Positions 1 through 8,366 of a stretch of DNA of 64,000 nt are shown here, piece by piece; position 1 is the first letter of the stretch; each line of letters begins with the position of its first letter. A program made the translations under genes and the position numbers. Source of the stretch: Acidobacteriota bacterium. Its GTDB lineage: Bacteria; Acidobacteriota; Vicinamibacteria; Vicinamibacterales; SCN-69-37. The notes beneath the pieces were generated by a model. That model ran no database searches. It saw nothing but the letters and a program-made list of their open reading frames with translations, and was not told the origin of the DNA. The DNA lies in assembly GCA_947467605.1 (NCBI GenBank), contig CANIII010000021.1:1-64000 (forward strand), read 5' to 3'.

Positions 1-1
1 A

Positions 2-382
2 GCGGGTGCAGCAGGCGGTCGCGCCGGCGGCGGTGCCGCAGCAGCTGGCGGCGGTCGCGGTGCAGGCGGTGGCGGTCGTGGCGGTGGCGCAGCAGCGCCC
101 GCGGCCAACACCGGCGCATCGGATCTCGGCCTCGGCACCCGCGGTACCCCGCGCGTGTTGCTGTCGTACCCGACAGAAGCCAACGACATCCTGCTCTCTG
201 GCGAAATGGTCGGTCCGGAAAATCTCACCGGACGCGCGGCCGTGATCGAACAGCAGATCGGCAAGGGCCACGTGCTGCTCTTCGGCGTGCGTCCGTTCTG
301 GCGCTACGAGACGTCGGGCAACTACTTCCTCGTGTTCAACGCGATGTTGAACTGGGATCACCTCGACGCGGGAAAGAAGTAA
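2..382 (+). CDS. C-terminal fragment of secreted M14-family zinc carboxypeptidase-like protein (5' end outside window)
   Basis: The reading frame is open from the window edge and ends in a TAA stop. The visible part starts with a Gly/Ala/Arg-rich low-complexity linker of about 40 residues. It then has a compact C-terminal domain containing LLSYPTEANDILLSGEM and GHVLLFGVRPFWR. The same order (Gly-rich linker, then a GHVVMLGFRPQWR-type ending) closes the complete M14 peptidase at 10085-12772, so this is almost certainly a paralogue of that protein. The catalytic domain is not in the window, so activity cannot be judged. A strong hairpin follows about 40 bases downstream and probably ends its transcript. 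Confidence 0.75.
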   Translation, partial: AGAAGGRAGGGAAAAGGGRGAGGGGRGGGAAAPAANTGASDLGLGTRGTPRVLLSYPTEANDILLSGEMVGPENLTGRAAVIEQQIGKGHVLLFGVRPFWRYETSGNYFLVFNAMLNWDHLDAGKK

Positions 383-421
383 TGGAGCCGCCGGCCTTCA
401 GGCTGGCGGGTCAGACAGAAG

Positions 422-455
422 AACGGCGGCCAGAACATCGGCCGCCGTTTTCTTT
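422..455 (+). terminator. Rho-independent terminator
   Basis: A perfect 10-bp inverted repeat, AACGGCGGCC and GGCCGCCGTT, has an 8-base loop and is followed by a T-rich run (TTTTCTTTG). It lies 40 bases after the stop of the M14 fragment. A second, weaker hairpin with a TTCA loop (about 388-410) lies just before it. Confidence 0.8.
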
Positions 456-469
456 GTGTTTCCACGTGT

Positions 470-1012
470 GTGCTATCGTGCCGCGTTCCATTTCATCCTG
501 GAGACTCACCATGGTCCTGTCCAAAAGCTGAACTGATCGGTTCTCTGCAACACGAAGTCCACATCCTGCTCCACCTGGCCAGCAAGGTCGATGCGCGGTC
601 GCTCGACTACCGGCCGACACCCAAGCAGCGCAGCACGATCGAGTGGCTGCGGTACCTCTCGATCATGGGGCCGCAGATGCTCAAAGCGACCAAGTCCGGC
701 GTGTTCGACGGTGAGGCGTGGGGCGCGGCCGACAAGGTGGCGCAGACGCTCACGCTCGAGCAGGTCATCGCATCGATCGCCGGCCAGAGCGAGTTCTACG
801 CGAAGGAGATCGGTGAGATGGCCGACGCGGACTTCCGGACCGAGATCGAAATGTTCGGCCAGAAGTACACGAAGGGCTCGTTTATCGTGAACCTGATTCT
901 CGGCGGCTTCGCGGCGTACCGCACGCAGATCTTCGTGTACCTCAAGGCCTGTGGCCGCGAAGAGCTCAGCACCATGAACCTCTGGGCCGGCATGGACGCG
1001 CCACCCCAGTAA
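470..1012 (+). CDS. DinB-like four-helix protein, apparent one-base frameshift at the start
   Basis: The body (ELIGSLQHEVHILLHLASKV onward) resembles the DinB/DUF1993-type four-helix-bundle family. It has a helical N-terminus and a C-terminal AAYRTQIFVYLKACG helix. The open frame begins at 470, but the encoded N-terminus (MLSCRVPFHPGDSPW) looks non-genuine. A far better start is the ATG at 511, which follows GGAG at a good distance and reads MVLSK. It then runs into a stop because of an AAAA run at 523-526. Removing one A joins MVLSK directly to AELIGSLQH. The gene is therefore either frameshifted or affected by a homopolymer sequencing error. Catalytic role unknown; many DinB-like proteins are metal-dependent thiol transferases. 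Confidence 0.7.
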   Translation: MLSCRVPFHPGDSPWSCPKAELIGSLQHEVHILLHLASKVDARSLDYRPTPKQRSTIEWLRYLSIMGPQMLKATKSGVFDGEAWGAADKVAQTLTLEQVIASIAGQSEFYAKEIGEMADADFRTEIEMFGQKYTKGSFIVNLILGGFAAYRTQIFVYLKACGREELSTMNLWAGMDAPPQ

Positions 1013-1017
1013 GGGAT

Positions 1018-3348
1018 CTACCTCATCGTAAACAGCCGGGGCTTGACGTCGTCGAGCCCCGGCGCAAACAGCGATGGCTGTTGTGGGTCCGCGAAGACTA
1101 CCGAGAAATCTTCCGAGGTGAATGCTCGTTCGAGCCGCGACGCGAACGTGTCGTGCAGCACGCGCACGTAGTGATTGATGTCGTAGTCGCGACGATCCAC
1201 CAGCGCGTCACCCGTCGGCGTGATGGCTTCATCATCAGGATCCGGCACGACCCCCGCACCGCTCGCCGTGCGATACACCCGCACACGCTCACCGAGCGAC
1301 CACGTTCGTCGGCCGCTGGCGAGGAGCGCTTCATACGTCAGCTCTCGCCGTGATTCGCGCACGGCCATGTAGGTCTCGGCCGTCTTGGTCACGCGCACAC
1401 GCGACGACACGTCGTAGGTTGGCAGCGATCGACGCCGGATCGCGAACACCGTGTCGAGGTAGGCCTCGCGTACGCCGCGGATGTCGCCGACGAGCAGCCG
1501 CTCGATGGCGCGTCGCAGGAACGCCTCGCCAAACGGTTCCGCCCGGCTCGAACGAAATGCCACACCTTTGAGCGCAAGCGTGCCGTCGTAGTGCAGCAAC
1601 GCGTAGTTCTTCGGTTCGTGCGAGAGCATGGCGGCGTAGCGGCCTTCGAATTCGAGATGTACCCGCGCCGGCAGCAGCGCGGCCACCTCACTGACTACCC
1701 GGCGTTCATCGGCTTCGGTCCACGATTCCGGCACGGCAAAGTACACGCCGTCGGTGTCGGCCTCGATTAACTGCACGCCACGGTTCGCCAGTTCGCGGCA
1801 CATGAAGTCGAGTGTCTCTCGACCGCGCCGCGTGACCTCGTTGGCGGCATGCACATCGGCGAAGCGCGTCAGGCCGTCCCCCGCAGCGAGATAGCCGTAG
1901 GCAGAATTGACGACGAGCTTCATCGCGGCCGACATGGCCTCGTGGGTATAGCGCTCCGCCGATCCGGCGGGCGCGAGCTTCGCGCTCGCCTTGGCGGCGA
2001 GCCGCTTCTCGACCAGTCCATCAACGAGTGCGAGCAAGGCGCCGAGCCGATCGCGCGCAGGCCCGATGCGGAAAGCGCGCATCAGAGACGGATAGAGGCT
2101 CGCCACGTCGGCTTTGACGATGCGATGGGCGACGCCTGTGGCGAACAGATGCAGCGCGGCGCCCTGATGTACCGTGCCATCTCCATCCTGATGCGCCGGC
2201 AACGCCTGTCCAGACCTGAGATACGCGCGCACGAGCAGCGGATCGATGACGCCGGTCGCCGCGCCCGCATCGGCGAGCCGCTCGTATCGTCGCGGTGCCA
2301 TGCGCGCGAGCGCGAACGCGGCACCGCCCAGCACCCGAGCGACACCGGCCGCTTCCTCGACGTCCGCTCGAGCGTAGCGGCGAACCCGTTCCGGGTCACG
2401 CTGATACACATCGTGGATCTGATCGCCCCGGATCAATTCGCGCTCGGGACCGGCCAGTCCGAAATGACGCGCCACCGCCTTCAGTCCATGGCCGGGTAAT
2501 TCGCGTGCTGCAAAATCGAATCGGCGAACGGCATCGAGTGTGTCGATGAGCTCACGTCCGGGAATCACGAACCGGACGCGACGGTCGGCGTCGTAGTCGC
2601 TGACCGTCCCTCGACGCGCGGCTCTCTGCCTGAGGCCTGGACTGCCGATGCGGCCGAGCGCCAGCGGCACACGGAGCTGCTTTGCCCGGCGCTCGAGAAA
2701 CGGCAGGTCAAAGCCGTGGAGGTTGTGATTCTCGATCACATCGGGATCCGCCGCCTGAACCTTCGCAACAAGACGACGAATCAGTTCCGCCTCGCCTGCA
2801 TTGTCAGCACTCGCCGCTTCGAGAATCTCCACCTCGCCAGCCGGATCACGCACCGCGACCATGAAGATGCGATGGCGTCGCGGATCAAGACCTGTGGTTT
2901 CGAGATCGAACTGCAGCCGATGCAGCTGATCGAACGTGAGGTCTCGAAAGTACGCGCGACCGCTCGCCACGAGGTACTGCTCTTCGGGTGGCAGCGACAA
3001 CACGGACGACTTGTCGAGTTCACTAAGGCGCTCGACCCGACGACCCGATCGCGTCGAGGCGCTGTGGAGCACCGCCGCGGTCAGGGCCTTGCCAGTATCG
3101 GCGCTGACATGAAACCGCAGCGCGCCCGGTCCGTCGAGCTCGCGCCATGTCACGTCGCCCTCCGGCAGGTCATCGATGTTGTCGATGAGCAGCCACGGTC
3201 GAAACCGCACGGCCTCGCGTACGAGCACGCCGGTCTCGGGCGGTCGTCGCCACACCGTGGCTTCGCCATCGACGTCTGCCCACACAGACACGATCCCCGG
3301 CGTCGGATCCCAGCCCCATAGCCACTCGTCTTCGATCAAGTGCTGCAT
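1018..3348 (-). CDS. polB: Family B DNA polymerase (Pol II-like) with 3'-5' exonuclease
   Basis: 776 residues, close to the size of E. coli Pol II. The exonuclease domain shows Exo I FDLETTGL (about 147-154), Exo II NHNLHGFDLPF (207-217) and Exo III YARAD (325-329). The polymerase domain shows motif A DVASLYPSLM (414-423), motif B KLVVNSAYGYL (477-487) and motif C EADTDGVYF (529-537). All catalytic acidic residues appear present, so it should be an active proofreading polymerase. The family acts in replication restart and DNA-damage tolerance. It is divergent from the YjbR-like gene, with two palindromic repeats between them; one lies 15 bases upstream of this start codon. The 3' end nearly abuts the DinB-like gene on the other strand. 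Confidence 0.93.
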   Translation of the reverse strand: MQHLIEDEWLWGWDPTPGIVSVWADVDGEATVWRRPPETGVLVREAVRFRPWLLIDNIDDLPEGDVTWRELDGPGALRFHVSADTGKALTAAVLHSASTRSGRRVERLSELDKSSVLSLPPEEQYLVASGRAYFRDLTFDQLHRLQFDLETTGLDPRRHRIFMVAVRDPAGEVEILEAASADNAGEAELIRRLVAKVQAADPDVIENHNLHGFDLPFLERRAKQLRVPLALGRIGSPGLRQRAARRGTVSDYDADRRVRFVIPGRELIDTLDAVRRFDFAARELPGHGLKAVARHFGLAGPERELIRGDQIHDVYQRDPERVRRYARADVEEAAGVARVLGGAAFALARMAPRRYERLADAGAATGVIDPLLVRAYLRSGQALPAHQDGDGTVHQGAALHLFATGVAHRIVKADVASLYPSLMRAFRIGPARDRLGALLALVDGLVEKRLAAKASAKLAPAGSAERYTHEAMSAAMKLVVNSAYGYLAAGDGLTRFADVHAANEVTRRGRETLDFMCRELANRGVQLIEADTDGVYFAVPESWTEADERRVVSEVAALLPARVHLEFEGRYAAMLSHEPKNYALLHYDGTLALKGVAFRSSRAEPFGEAFLRRAIERLLVGDIRGVREAYLDTVFAIRRRSLPTYDVSSRVRVTKTAETYMAVRESRRELTYEALLASGRRTWSLGERVRVYRTASGAGVVPDPDDEAITPTGDALVDRRDYDINHYVRVLHDTFASRLERAFTSEDFSVVFADPQQPSLFAPGLDDVKPRLFTMR

Positions 3349-3362
3349 CGTACTGGGCCTGG

Positions 3363-3406
3363 AAATAGGGTCGGGAGTTATTTCGAAATACCTCCCGACC
3401 CTATTT
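3363..3406. repeat. 44-bp palindromic repeat, copy 1
   Basis: A near-perfect palindrome with arms AAATAGGGTCGGGAG and CTCCCGACCCTATTT around the core TATTTCGAAATA, with one T/C mismatch. An identical copy in the same orientation lies at 3466-3509. The spacer holds a smaller imperfect palindrome (CGACCTTGG and CCAAGTCG). The layout resembles a REP/BIME-type element. It lies just upstream of the polB start codon and would form a long hairpin in that transcript's leader. Confidence 0.85.
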
Positions 3407-3465
3407 CTTGACCACTCCTCGACCTTGGACCAAGTCGTGTGTCTACATATGGTTACCGGGATCGT

Positions 3466-3509
3466 AAATAGGGTCGGGAGTTATTTCGAAATACCTCCCG
3501 ACCCTATTT
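3466..3509. repeat. 44-bp palindromic repeat, copy 2
   Basis: Identical in sequence and orientation to the copy at 3363-3406. It ends 19 bases before the ATG of the YjbR-like gene, so each divergent gene has one copy immediately upstream of its start. No transposase or RAYT gene is visible in the window. Confidence 0.85.
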
Positions 3510-3528
3510 CCTGCGGTAGCATGCGCGC

Positions 3529-3969
3529 ATGAAGCCCACACGGCGCTTGGCCAAGCAGAAACCAGCGGTATCGGGTCCGCTGATCGTGCGTAAAGGCAGC
3601 CGCGCGCAGACGCAACTGCGGAAGCTCTGCATGGCCCTGCCGGACGCCAAGGAAACCGTGTCGCACGGCGCGCCGACCTTCTGGTCGCCGAAGCGCACTT
3701 TCGCCGTGTTCGCTGACGGCTCGACCCATCACGGTCGCGGTCGTCACTCTGCCTGGATCAAAGCCGCGCCCGGACGCCAGGACCGCATGGTCCGCACCGC
3801 GCCCGATCGCTTCTTCGTGCCGCCGTACGTTGGCGTGAGTGGGTGGATCGGCGTGTGGCTCGATGACGTGTGCGATTGGAAGGAGCTGGCGGACATCCTC
3901 ACGTCTGCGCAGGAGCTGGCGCAGGGCAAGGGCACGACGCTGACGCGTGTGAAGGCGCCGAAAGCCTAG
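3529..3969 (+). CDS. MmcQ/YjbR family protein
   Basis: 146 residues. The family signature is a charged N-terminus, then LRKLCMALPDAKETVSHGAPTF, a FAVFAD strand, and a C-terminal WLDDVCDWKELADIL helix. The fold is CyaY-like. Members are often described as DNA-binding, but no enzymatic role is established. The start is preceded by a palindromic repeat rather than a clear ribosome-binding site. The stop lies 7 bases from the stop of the convergent small membrane protein. Its first 25 residues (MKPTRRLAKQKPAVSGPL) are basic and probably disordered. Confidence 0.8.
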   Translation: MKPTRRLAKQKPAVSGPLIVRKGSRAQTQLRKLCMALPDAKETVSHGAPTFWSPKRTFAVFADGSTHHGRGRHSAWIKAAPGRQDRMVRTAPDRFFVPPYVGVSGWIGVWLDDVCDWKELADILTSAQELAQGKGTTLTRVKAPKA

Positions 3970-3976
3970 TGCATGT

Positions 3977-4270
3977 TCACCAGTGCAGCAGGAAGACGGG
4001 CGCTGCCGCCGCCAGACCCGCCGCCAGCTGCAGCCCCAGAATCCGCGCGGCGGCGCGGGGTGCCTGAGGCAGCCACTTGATGGCGAAGAACGCGATGATC
4101 GGGAGTTGCCCCGCCATCAGCATCTGCCAGAGGTGCGCCGCCGTGCCTTCGTCGGCTTGCGGCGCGCTGCCGTGCCGGAGCAGCACGATGCCAATGAGGG
4201 CGAGCCCGGAGAGCGACATGGCGATTGGCAGGAACGCGCTGGGGTGCTTGAAGACCTGAAGGATGCGCAT
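3977..4270 (-). CDS. Small hydrophobic membrane protein, unknown function
   Basis: 97 residues from ATG 4270 (MRILQVFKHPSAFLP); an in-frame ATG at 4306 would add 12 poor-quality residues. Three hydrophobic segments are visible: SLSGLALIGIVLL, LIMAGQ-type sequence around LPIIAFFAIKWL, and LGLQLAAGLAAAAPVFLL. It is therefore an inner-membrane protein of three helices. A TATAAA box about 10 bases upstream of the chosen start, with TTGCAC 18 bases before it, could be a weak promoter. I do not recognise the family. It is convergent with the YjbR-like gene and divergent from the deacylase operon. Confidence 0.6.
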   Translation of the reverse strand: MRILQVFKHPSAFLPIAMSLSGLALIGIVLLRHGSAPQADEGTAAHLWQMLMAGQLPIIAFFAIKWLPQAPRAAARILGLQLAAGLAAAAPVFLLHW

Positions 4271-4359
4271 GCAGGCTTTATAATGCAAAGTAAGCGTCAA
4301 GTGCAAGTTCGAGCCGGATGTGCTCCGCTGGCCACACGACGGGCTACACTCCGCCGATC

Positions 4360-5895
4360 GTGACGCGACGCCTCAGCCTTCCGCTCCTTGCCTTGGTCGT
4401 GACATCCGTCTGGGCCCTCGAACCGCAGCAGCCGCCCACGACCCTGATCCGCCATGCGCTGGTGATTGACGGCACGGGCGCTGCGCCCACACGTGGGGAT
4501 GTGCGCGTCTCAGGCGATCGCATTGTGGCAGTCGGCAACCTCTCGCCAATCGCCACGGACGTCGTCGTTGAGGCCGACGGCCTCGCCCTGGCGCCAGGCT
4601 TCATCGATACACACAGCCATCATGATCGCGGTTTGACGACGGCGCCCGAAGCGCTGGCGATGGTGAGTCAGGGCGTGACGACGATCGTTGTTGGTCAGGA
4701 CGGCGGTGGATCAGGACTCGCCGCCATGTTCGAGCGACTCGAGAAGAGTCCCGTGTCGGTGAATGTGGCTTCGTACGCCGGCCACGGTCCCATTCGCAGC
4801 CGCGTGATGGGAGAGGACTTCAAACGAAAGGCGACACCGGCCGAAGTTGAGCGCATGAAGCCGCTGCTCAAGGCCGAGATGGACGCCGGTGCGCTCGGAC
4901 TGTCCACCGGCCTCGAGTACGACCCCGGCATCTATTCAGATCCATCGGAAGTCCTCGCGCTGGCCAAGGTCGCCGGCGACGCGGGTGGTCGCTACATCAG
5001 TCACGTGCGTAGTGAGGATCGTGATTTCTGGCAGGCCATCGACGAAATCATCGCCATCGGACGGGTCAACAAGATGCCGGTCCAGATTTCACACATCAAA
5101 CTCGGCATGCTCGACCTGTGGGGGCAGGCCGGCAAAGCCATCGCCGTGCTCGACAAGGCGCGCGCGTCCGGCGTGGCACTGACGGCGGACATCTACCCGT
5201 ACACGTACTGGCAATCGAATCTTGGTGTCTTCTATCCGAAGCGCAATTTCGCCGATGCGGCCGAAGCGCAATTCATCCTCGCGCACGTGACCAACGCTGA
5301 CGGGATCATCTTCAACCGGTTTACGCGGCATCCTGAATATGAGGGCAAGACCTTGCAACAGGTCGCAGCCATGCGAGGCACACCCGATGCGAAGACGCTG
5401 ACCGATCTGCTGGCCGAGCCCGGTGGCGAGGATGTGGGCATCGTCGCGCGCGGTATGGCCGACGCGGACGTCGAGCGCCTGATGCAGTGGCCGCTCGCGA
5501 ATGTCTGCAGCGATGGGCAGTCGACAGGCCTCCATCCACGCGGATTCGGCAGTTTTCCGAAAGTGGTCGGGCCGTTCGTGCGCGACAGAAAGCTATTTCC
5601 TATCGAAGAAGCCGTTCGCAAGATGACGAGCCTGGCCGCGGCGAATGTCGGCATCGTGAATCGCGGGCGACTGACGCCGGGCTATTTCGCCGATCTCGTG
5701 CTCTTCAACCCGGCGACGATCGCCGATCGCGCCGACTTCGGCAAAGCGCAAGCTCAGGCCGTGGGCGTCCACACCGTGTGGGTCAACGGTCAGGTGGTGT
5801 TCCGCGACGCGAAGACCACGGGCGCGTACGCCGGCCGGCCGATCCGCAGGGAGAAGGCCCCATCCGTGGCGCAATTGATCTTGTCAGTGCGCTAG
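4360..5895 (+). CDS. N-acyl-D-amino-acid deacylase family amidohydrolase, secreted
   Basis: Amidohydrolase of the D-aminoacylase group, which removes N-acyl groups from D-amino acids. From the GTG at 4360 the protein is 511 residues. It starts with a good signal peptide (MTRRLSLPLLALVVTSVWA), which is why this start is preferred over the upstream ATG at 4318. The metal-binding motif FIDTHSHHD lies at about residues 82-90. Further family landmarks are SQGVTTIVVGQDGG, ISHVRSE and QISHIKLG, ending with a PGYFADLVLF amidohydrolase cap strand. The next gene, an FAD amino-acid oxidase, begins 10 bases later, which fits a D-amino-acid salvage operon. The signal peptide suggests action in the periplasm. 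Substrate is inferred from the family only. Confidence 0.85.
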   Translation: MTRRLSLPLLALVVTSVWALEPQQPPTTLIRHALVIDGTGAAPTRGDVRVSGDRIVAVGNLSPIATDVVVEADGLALAPGFIDTHSHHDRGLTTAPEALAMVSQGVTTIVVGQDGGGSGLAAMFERLEKSPVSVNVASYAGHGPIRSRVMGEDFKRKATPAEVERMKPLLKAEMDAGALGLSTGLEYDPGIYSDPSEVLALAKVAGDAGGRYISHVRSEDRDFWQAIDEIIAIGRVNKMPVQISHIKLGMLDLWGQAGKAIAVLDKARASGVALTADIYPYTYWQSNLGVFYPKRNFADAAEAQFILAHVTNADGIIFNRFTRHPEYEGKTLQQVAAMRGTPDAKTLTDLLAEPGGEDVGIVARGMADADVERLMQWPLANVCSDGQSTGLHPRGFGSFPKVVGPFVRDRKLFPIEEAVRKMTSLAAANVGIVNRGRLTPGYFADLVLFNPATIADRADFGKAQAQAVGVHTVWVNGQVVFRDAKTTGAYAGRPIRREKAPSVAQLILSVR

Positions 5896-5905
5896 TCTTG
5901 TAAAG

Positions 5906-6973
5906 ATGAACGTCGTCGTGGTTGGCGCCGGTGTGATCGGCGCGGCGTGTGCGGATGCGCTGGCGGGGGCCGGGCACGCGGTGCACGTGCTCGACATGCG
6001 CGGACCCGGCCGCGGTGCGTCGCAGGCGTCGGCCGGCGTCCTCGCGCCATTCATCGAAGGTCATCACGGCGATCCGCTGCTGGATCTTTGCACCGAGAGT
6101 CTGTCGCTCTACAACGCCTTCGTTGAGGGCGCGCGCGAGCGCAGTGGTCGCGTGGTGGAGTACGCACGAACGGGCACAGTTGAAGTGGCCCTGTCAGAGG
6201 CGGATCAGGCTCGTTTGTCTGCGTTGCATGCGTGGCTCCAGTCGCAGCAGATTCCGTCAGAGTGGCTCGATGCGGCAGCCGCGCACGCCCTCGACCCGGC
6301 GATTGCCGTCACCACGCGTGGTGCCCTCCGCATTCCCGCACACGGTTTTGTGAACGTGCCACAGCTTGTCAGCGCCCTCGCGCAATCCGCGAAGTTTCGC
6401 GGCGCCACCGTTGAGTCGCCGACCGAAGTGATTCGCGTGGAGCCGACGAAGGCGCACGTCACCGTCGTGATCGATGGCGCGCCGCGCGTCGCTGACGCCG
6501 TTGTCATCGCGGCCGGTAGTTGGTCGAGTCGCGTGCGCATCGCCGGTCTGCCGCCGATTGAGGTGAAGCCGATTCGCGGTCAGCTGCTCCATCTCACGTG
6601 GCCAGACGCTGCGCCGATGCCGAAACAGGTGGTGTGGGCGGAGAAGTGTTACACGGTGCCGTGGTCGGATAGAACGTTGCTGGTTGGCGCGACGGTGGAA
6701 GATGTTGGATTTGACGAACGATCGACGGTCGCGGGCATCCACGCATTGATGGCGGCGGTGGGCGAGATTCTTCCCGGTGCCTGGCGCGCGTCACTGAAAG
6801 AAGTGCGCGTAGGCCTTCGTCCATCCCCCTCAGGCCTCGTGCCGTTGATTGGTCCTGCGCCAAATTCGCCGCGAGTCATCCTCGCAACAGGGCACTTCCG
6901 CAATGGCGTCATGCTCGCGCCGCTCACCGCCGGCAGGGTCGTGGCCGCGCTGTCGAACATCGGGCACGCGTGA
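5906..6973 (+). CDS. FAD-dependent amino-acid oxidase (glycine oxidase ThiO / D-amino-acid oxidase type)
   Basis: 355 residues of the DAO fold. The N-terminal Rossmann motif VVGAGVIGAACADAL is followed by the family-typical RGASQASAGVLAPF. The C-terminal FAD-contacting GLRPSPSGLVPLIGP and ATGHFRNGVMLAP match ThiO-like glycine/D-amino-acid oxidases. No signal peptide is seen, so it is cytoplasmic or peripheral. It sits between the D-acyl-amino-acid deacylase and an alpha/beta hydrolase, with the last codon overlapping the GTG of the hydrolase. No other thiamine genes are nearby, so catabolic deamination of D-amino acids or glycine is more likely than thiazole synthesis. That reading is inference. 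Confidence 0.85.
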   Translation: MNVVVVGAGVIGAACADALAGAGHAVHVLDMRGPGRGASQASAGVLAPFIEGHHGDPLLDLCTESLSLYNAFVEGARERSGRVVEYARTGTVEVALSEADQARLSALHAWLQSQQIPSEWLDAAAAHALDPAIAVTTRGALRIPAHGFVNVPQLVSALAQSAKFRGATVESPTEVIRVEPTKAHVTVVIDGAPRVADAVVIAAGSWSSRVRIAGLPPIEVKPIRGQLLHLTWPDAAPMPKQVVWAEKCYTVPWSDRTLLVGATVEDVGFDERSTVAGIHALMAAVGEILPGAWRASLKEVRVGLRPSPSGLVPLIGPAPNSPRVILATGHFRNGVMLAPLTAGRVVAALSNIGHA

Positions 6974-7767
6974 CAGCGAAGGTGCTCACTCATCAGGTGG
7001 ACGGCAGGGGCGAGCCCGTCCTGTTGTTGAACGGCGAGCTGATGACGATGGCGGCATGGGAGCCGATCGCAGCGGGATTGATGGTGTCGCGCCGCGTCGT
7101 GCGATGCGATCTTCGCGGGCAGTTGCTATCGCCTGGTGCGCCGCCCACGAGCCTTGACGGTCACATTGAAGCCGTCGAGCGTGTGTTGGACGAGCTCGCC
7201 ATAGAAAGAGTCGACGTCGTGGGTACGTCGTTCGGTGCGCTGGTCGGCCTCGAGCTTGCGGCTACGCGCCCGGAGCGTGTGCGGTCTTTGATCGTGGGGC
7301 AGGCCAGTGCGCGACCGTCCGTCGAGGGCTGGTCGCGTGCTGCAGACATCGTCGCGGCCTGTCGTCGCGCCGCGATCGACAGCAGCGATGGTGCGGTCGT
7401 CTTTGATCGGATGGTCGAGCTGATGTTCAGTGATGCGTATCTGGCCAAGCATACGGAGCTGTTTGATTTGCGCAGTCGCGCGGTGGCCGGATTTCCCGCG
7501 GAGTATTTTGCGGGGCTCCTCGGGATGTTCGACATTCTCGCAGCGCTCGATTTCGGTAGCCACCTGGAGCGCATCGCGGCACCGACGCTGGTTGTCGAAG
7601 CCGCGCGCGATCGCGTCTATCCGTCGCCCGCCTCGGCGGATCTCGCGCGCCGGATTCCACGAGCTGAGCATGTGCTCGTGAGCGGTGCCAATCATGGTGT
7701 CGTCATCGAAGAACCCGCGTCGCTCCTTGGCGTCATTCAGTCGTTTCTCGCGCGGAGATCGGCGTGA
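6970..7767 (+). CDS. Alpha/beta hydrolase
   Basis: 265 residues with the classic alpha/beta-hydrolase layout. The nucleophile elbow is GTSFG with Ser at about 87. The acid is in EAARDRVYPS (about 217-226) and the base His is in SGANHGVVI near the C-terminus. The GTG start overlaps the preceding stop by 4 bp, and its own stop overlaps the GTG of the TetR gene in the same way, so the three are translationally coupled. The substrate cannot be deduced. In this operon it might cleave an ester or amide of the acyl amino-acid pool, but that is a guess from context. Confidence 0.85.
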   Translation: MTAKVLTHQVDGRGEPVLLLNGELMTMAAWEPIAAGLMVSRRVVRCDLRGQLLSPGAPPTSLDGHIEAVERVLDELAIERVDVVGTSFGALVGLELAATRPERVRSLIVGQASARPSVEGWSRAADIVAACRRAAIDSSDGAVVFDRMVELMFSDAYLAKHTELFDLRSRAVAGFPAEYFAGLLGMFDILAALDFGSHLERIAAPTLVVEAARDRVYPSPASADLARRIPRAEHVLVSGANHGVVIEEPASLLGVIQSFLARRSA

Positions 7768-8363
7768 GTGTTCGGACCGAACACACCCGAACGCAGATTC
7801 TCAGTGCTGCGCTCGAGATGTTCTCGACGCGCGGCTATCTCGGCACGAGCATCCGCGACATCGCCGACGTGGCCGGGATCTCCAGTGGCAACCTCTATCA
7901 CCAGTTTCCGGACAAGGAACAGATCTTCCAGACACTGCTCGAGGAGTTCTGGGCCAAGCAGTTGTTGCCGACCAATCCACTCAACACGGCTCTGGCGGCC
8001 GGTGCGTTTCCTGACGACATCGAGGCGCTCGGCCGCGCCGCGCGTGAGACGGTGACGCTCTACAAACCCTACATCGCGTTGATCTACGTGGATGTCGTTG
8101 AATTCGATGGCCGCCACATTCGCCGCTTCTACAGCGAGATGGCGAGCCGCTTTCAGGAGTTCCTGGACTCGCGGCCCGACCTGGTTGCACGGCTGCGGCC
8201 CGATGTTTCGCCGCTGTCTACCATCATGGTCGCGACGCGGTTCTTGCTGTACTACTACTCCGTGGAATTGGTGTTTCGCGTGCCCAACCATTTCGGCAAG
8301 AGCGATGATGAGGCACTGGTGGATATCGCAAAGCTGTTCTCGCGAGCGATTCTGAAGGACTGA
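7764..8363 (+). CDS. TetR family transcriptional regulator
   Basis: 199 residues. The N-terminal helix-turn-helix reads ILSAALEMFSTRGYLGTSI, RDIADVAGISSGNLYHQF, with the usual TetR spacing. The C-terminal ligand-binding half is helical and less conserved. It starts at a GTG overlapping the alpha/beta-hydrolase stop. This places it inside the D-amino-acid/hydrolase operon, which it probably autoregulates. No clear operator palindrome was found in front of the operon. Confidence 0.88.
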   Translation: MSVRTEHTRTQILSAALEMFSTRGYLGTSIRDIADVAGISSGNLYHQFPDKEQIFQTLLEEFWAKQLLPTNPLNTALAAGAFPDDIEALGRAARETVTLYKPYIALIYVDVVEFDGRHIRRFYSEMASRFQEFLDSRPDLVARLRPDVSPLSTIMVATRFLLYYYSVELVFRVPNHFGKSDDEALVDIAKLFSRAILKD

Positions 8364-8366
8364 CAC

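Noticed and set aside
3363-3509. Two identical 44-bp repeats with a 59-bp spacer as a minimal CRISPR
   Set aside because: Only two copies, nearly full-length palindromes, semi-palindromic spacer and no cas genes; a REP-like doublet fits better.
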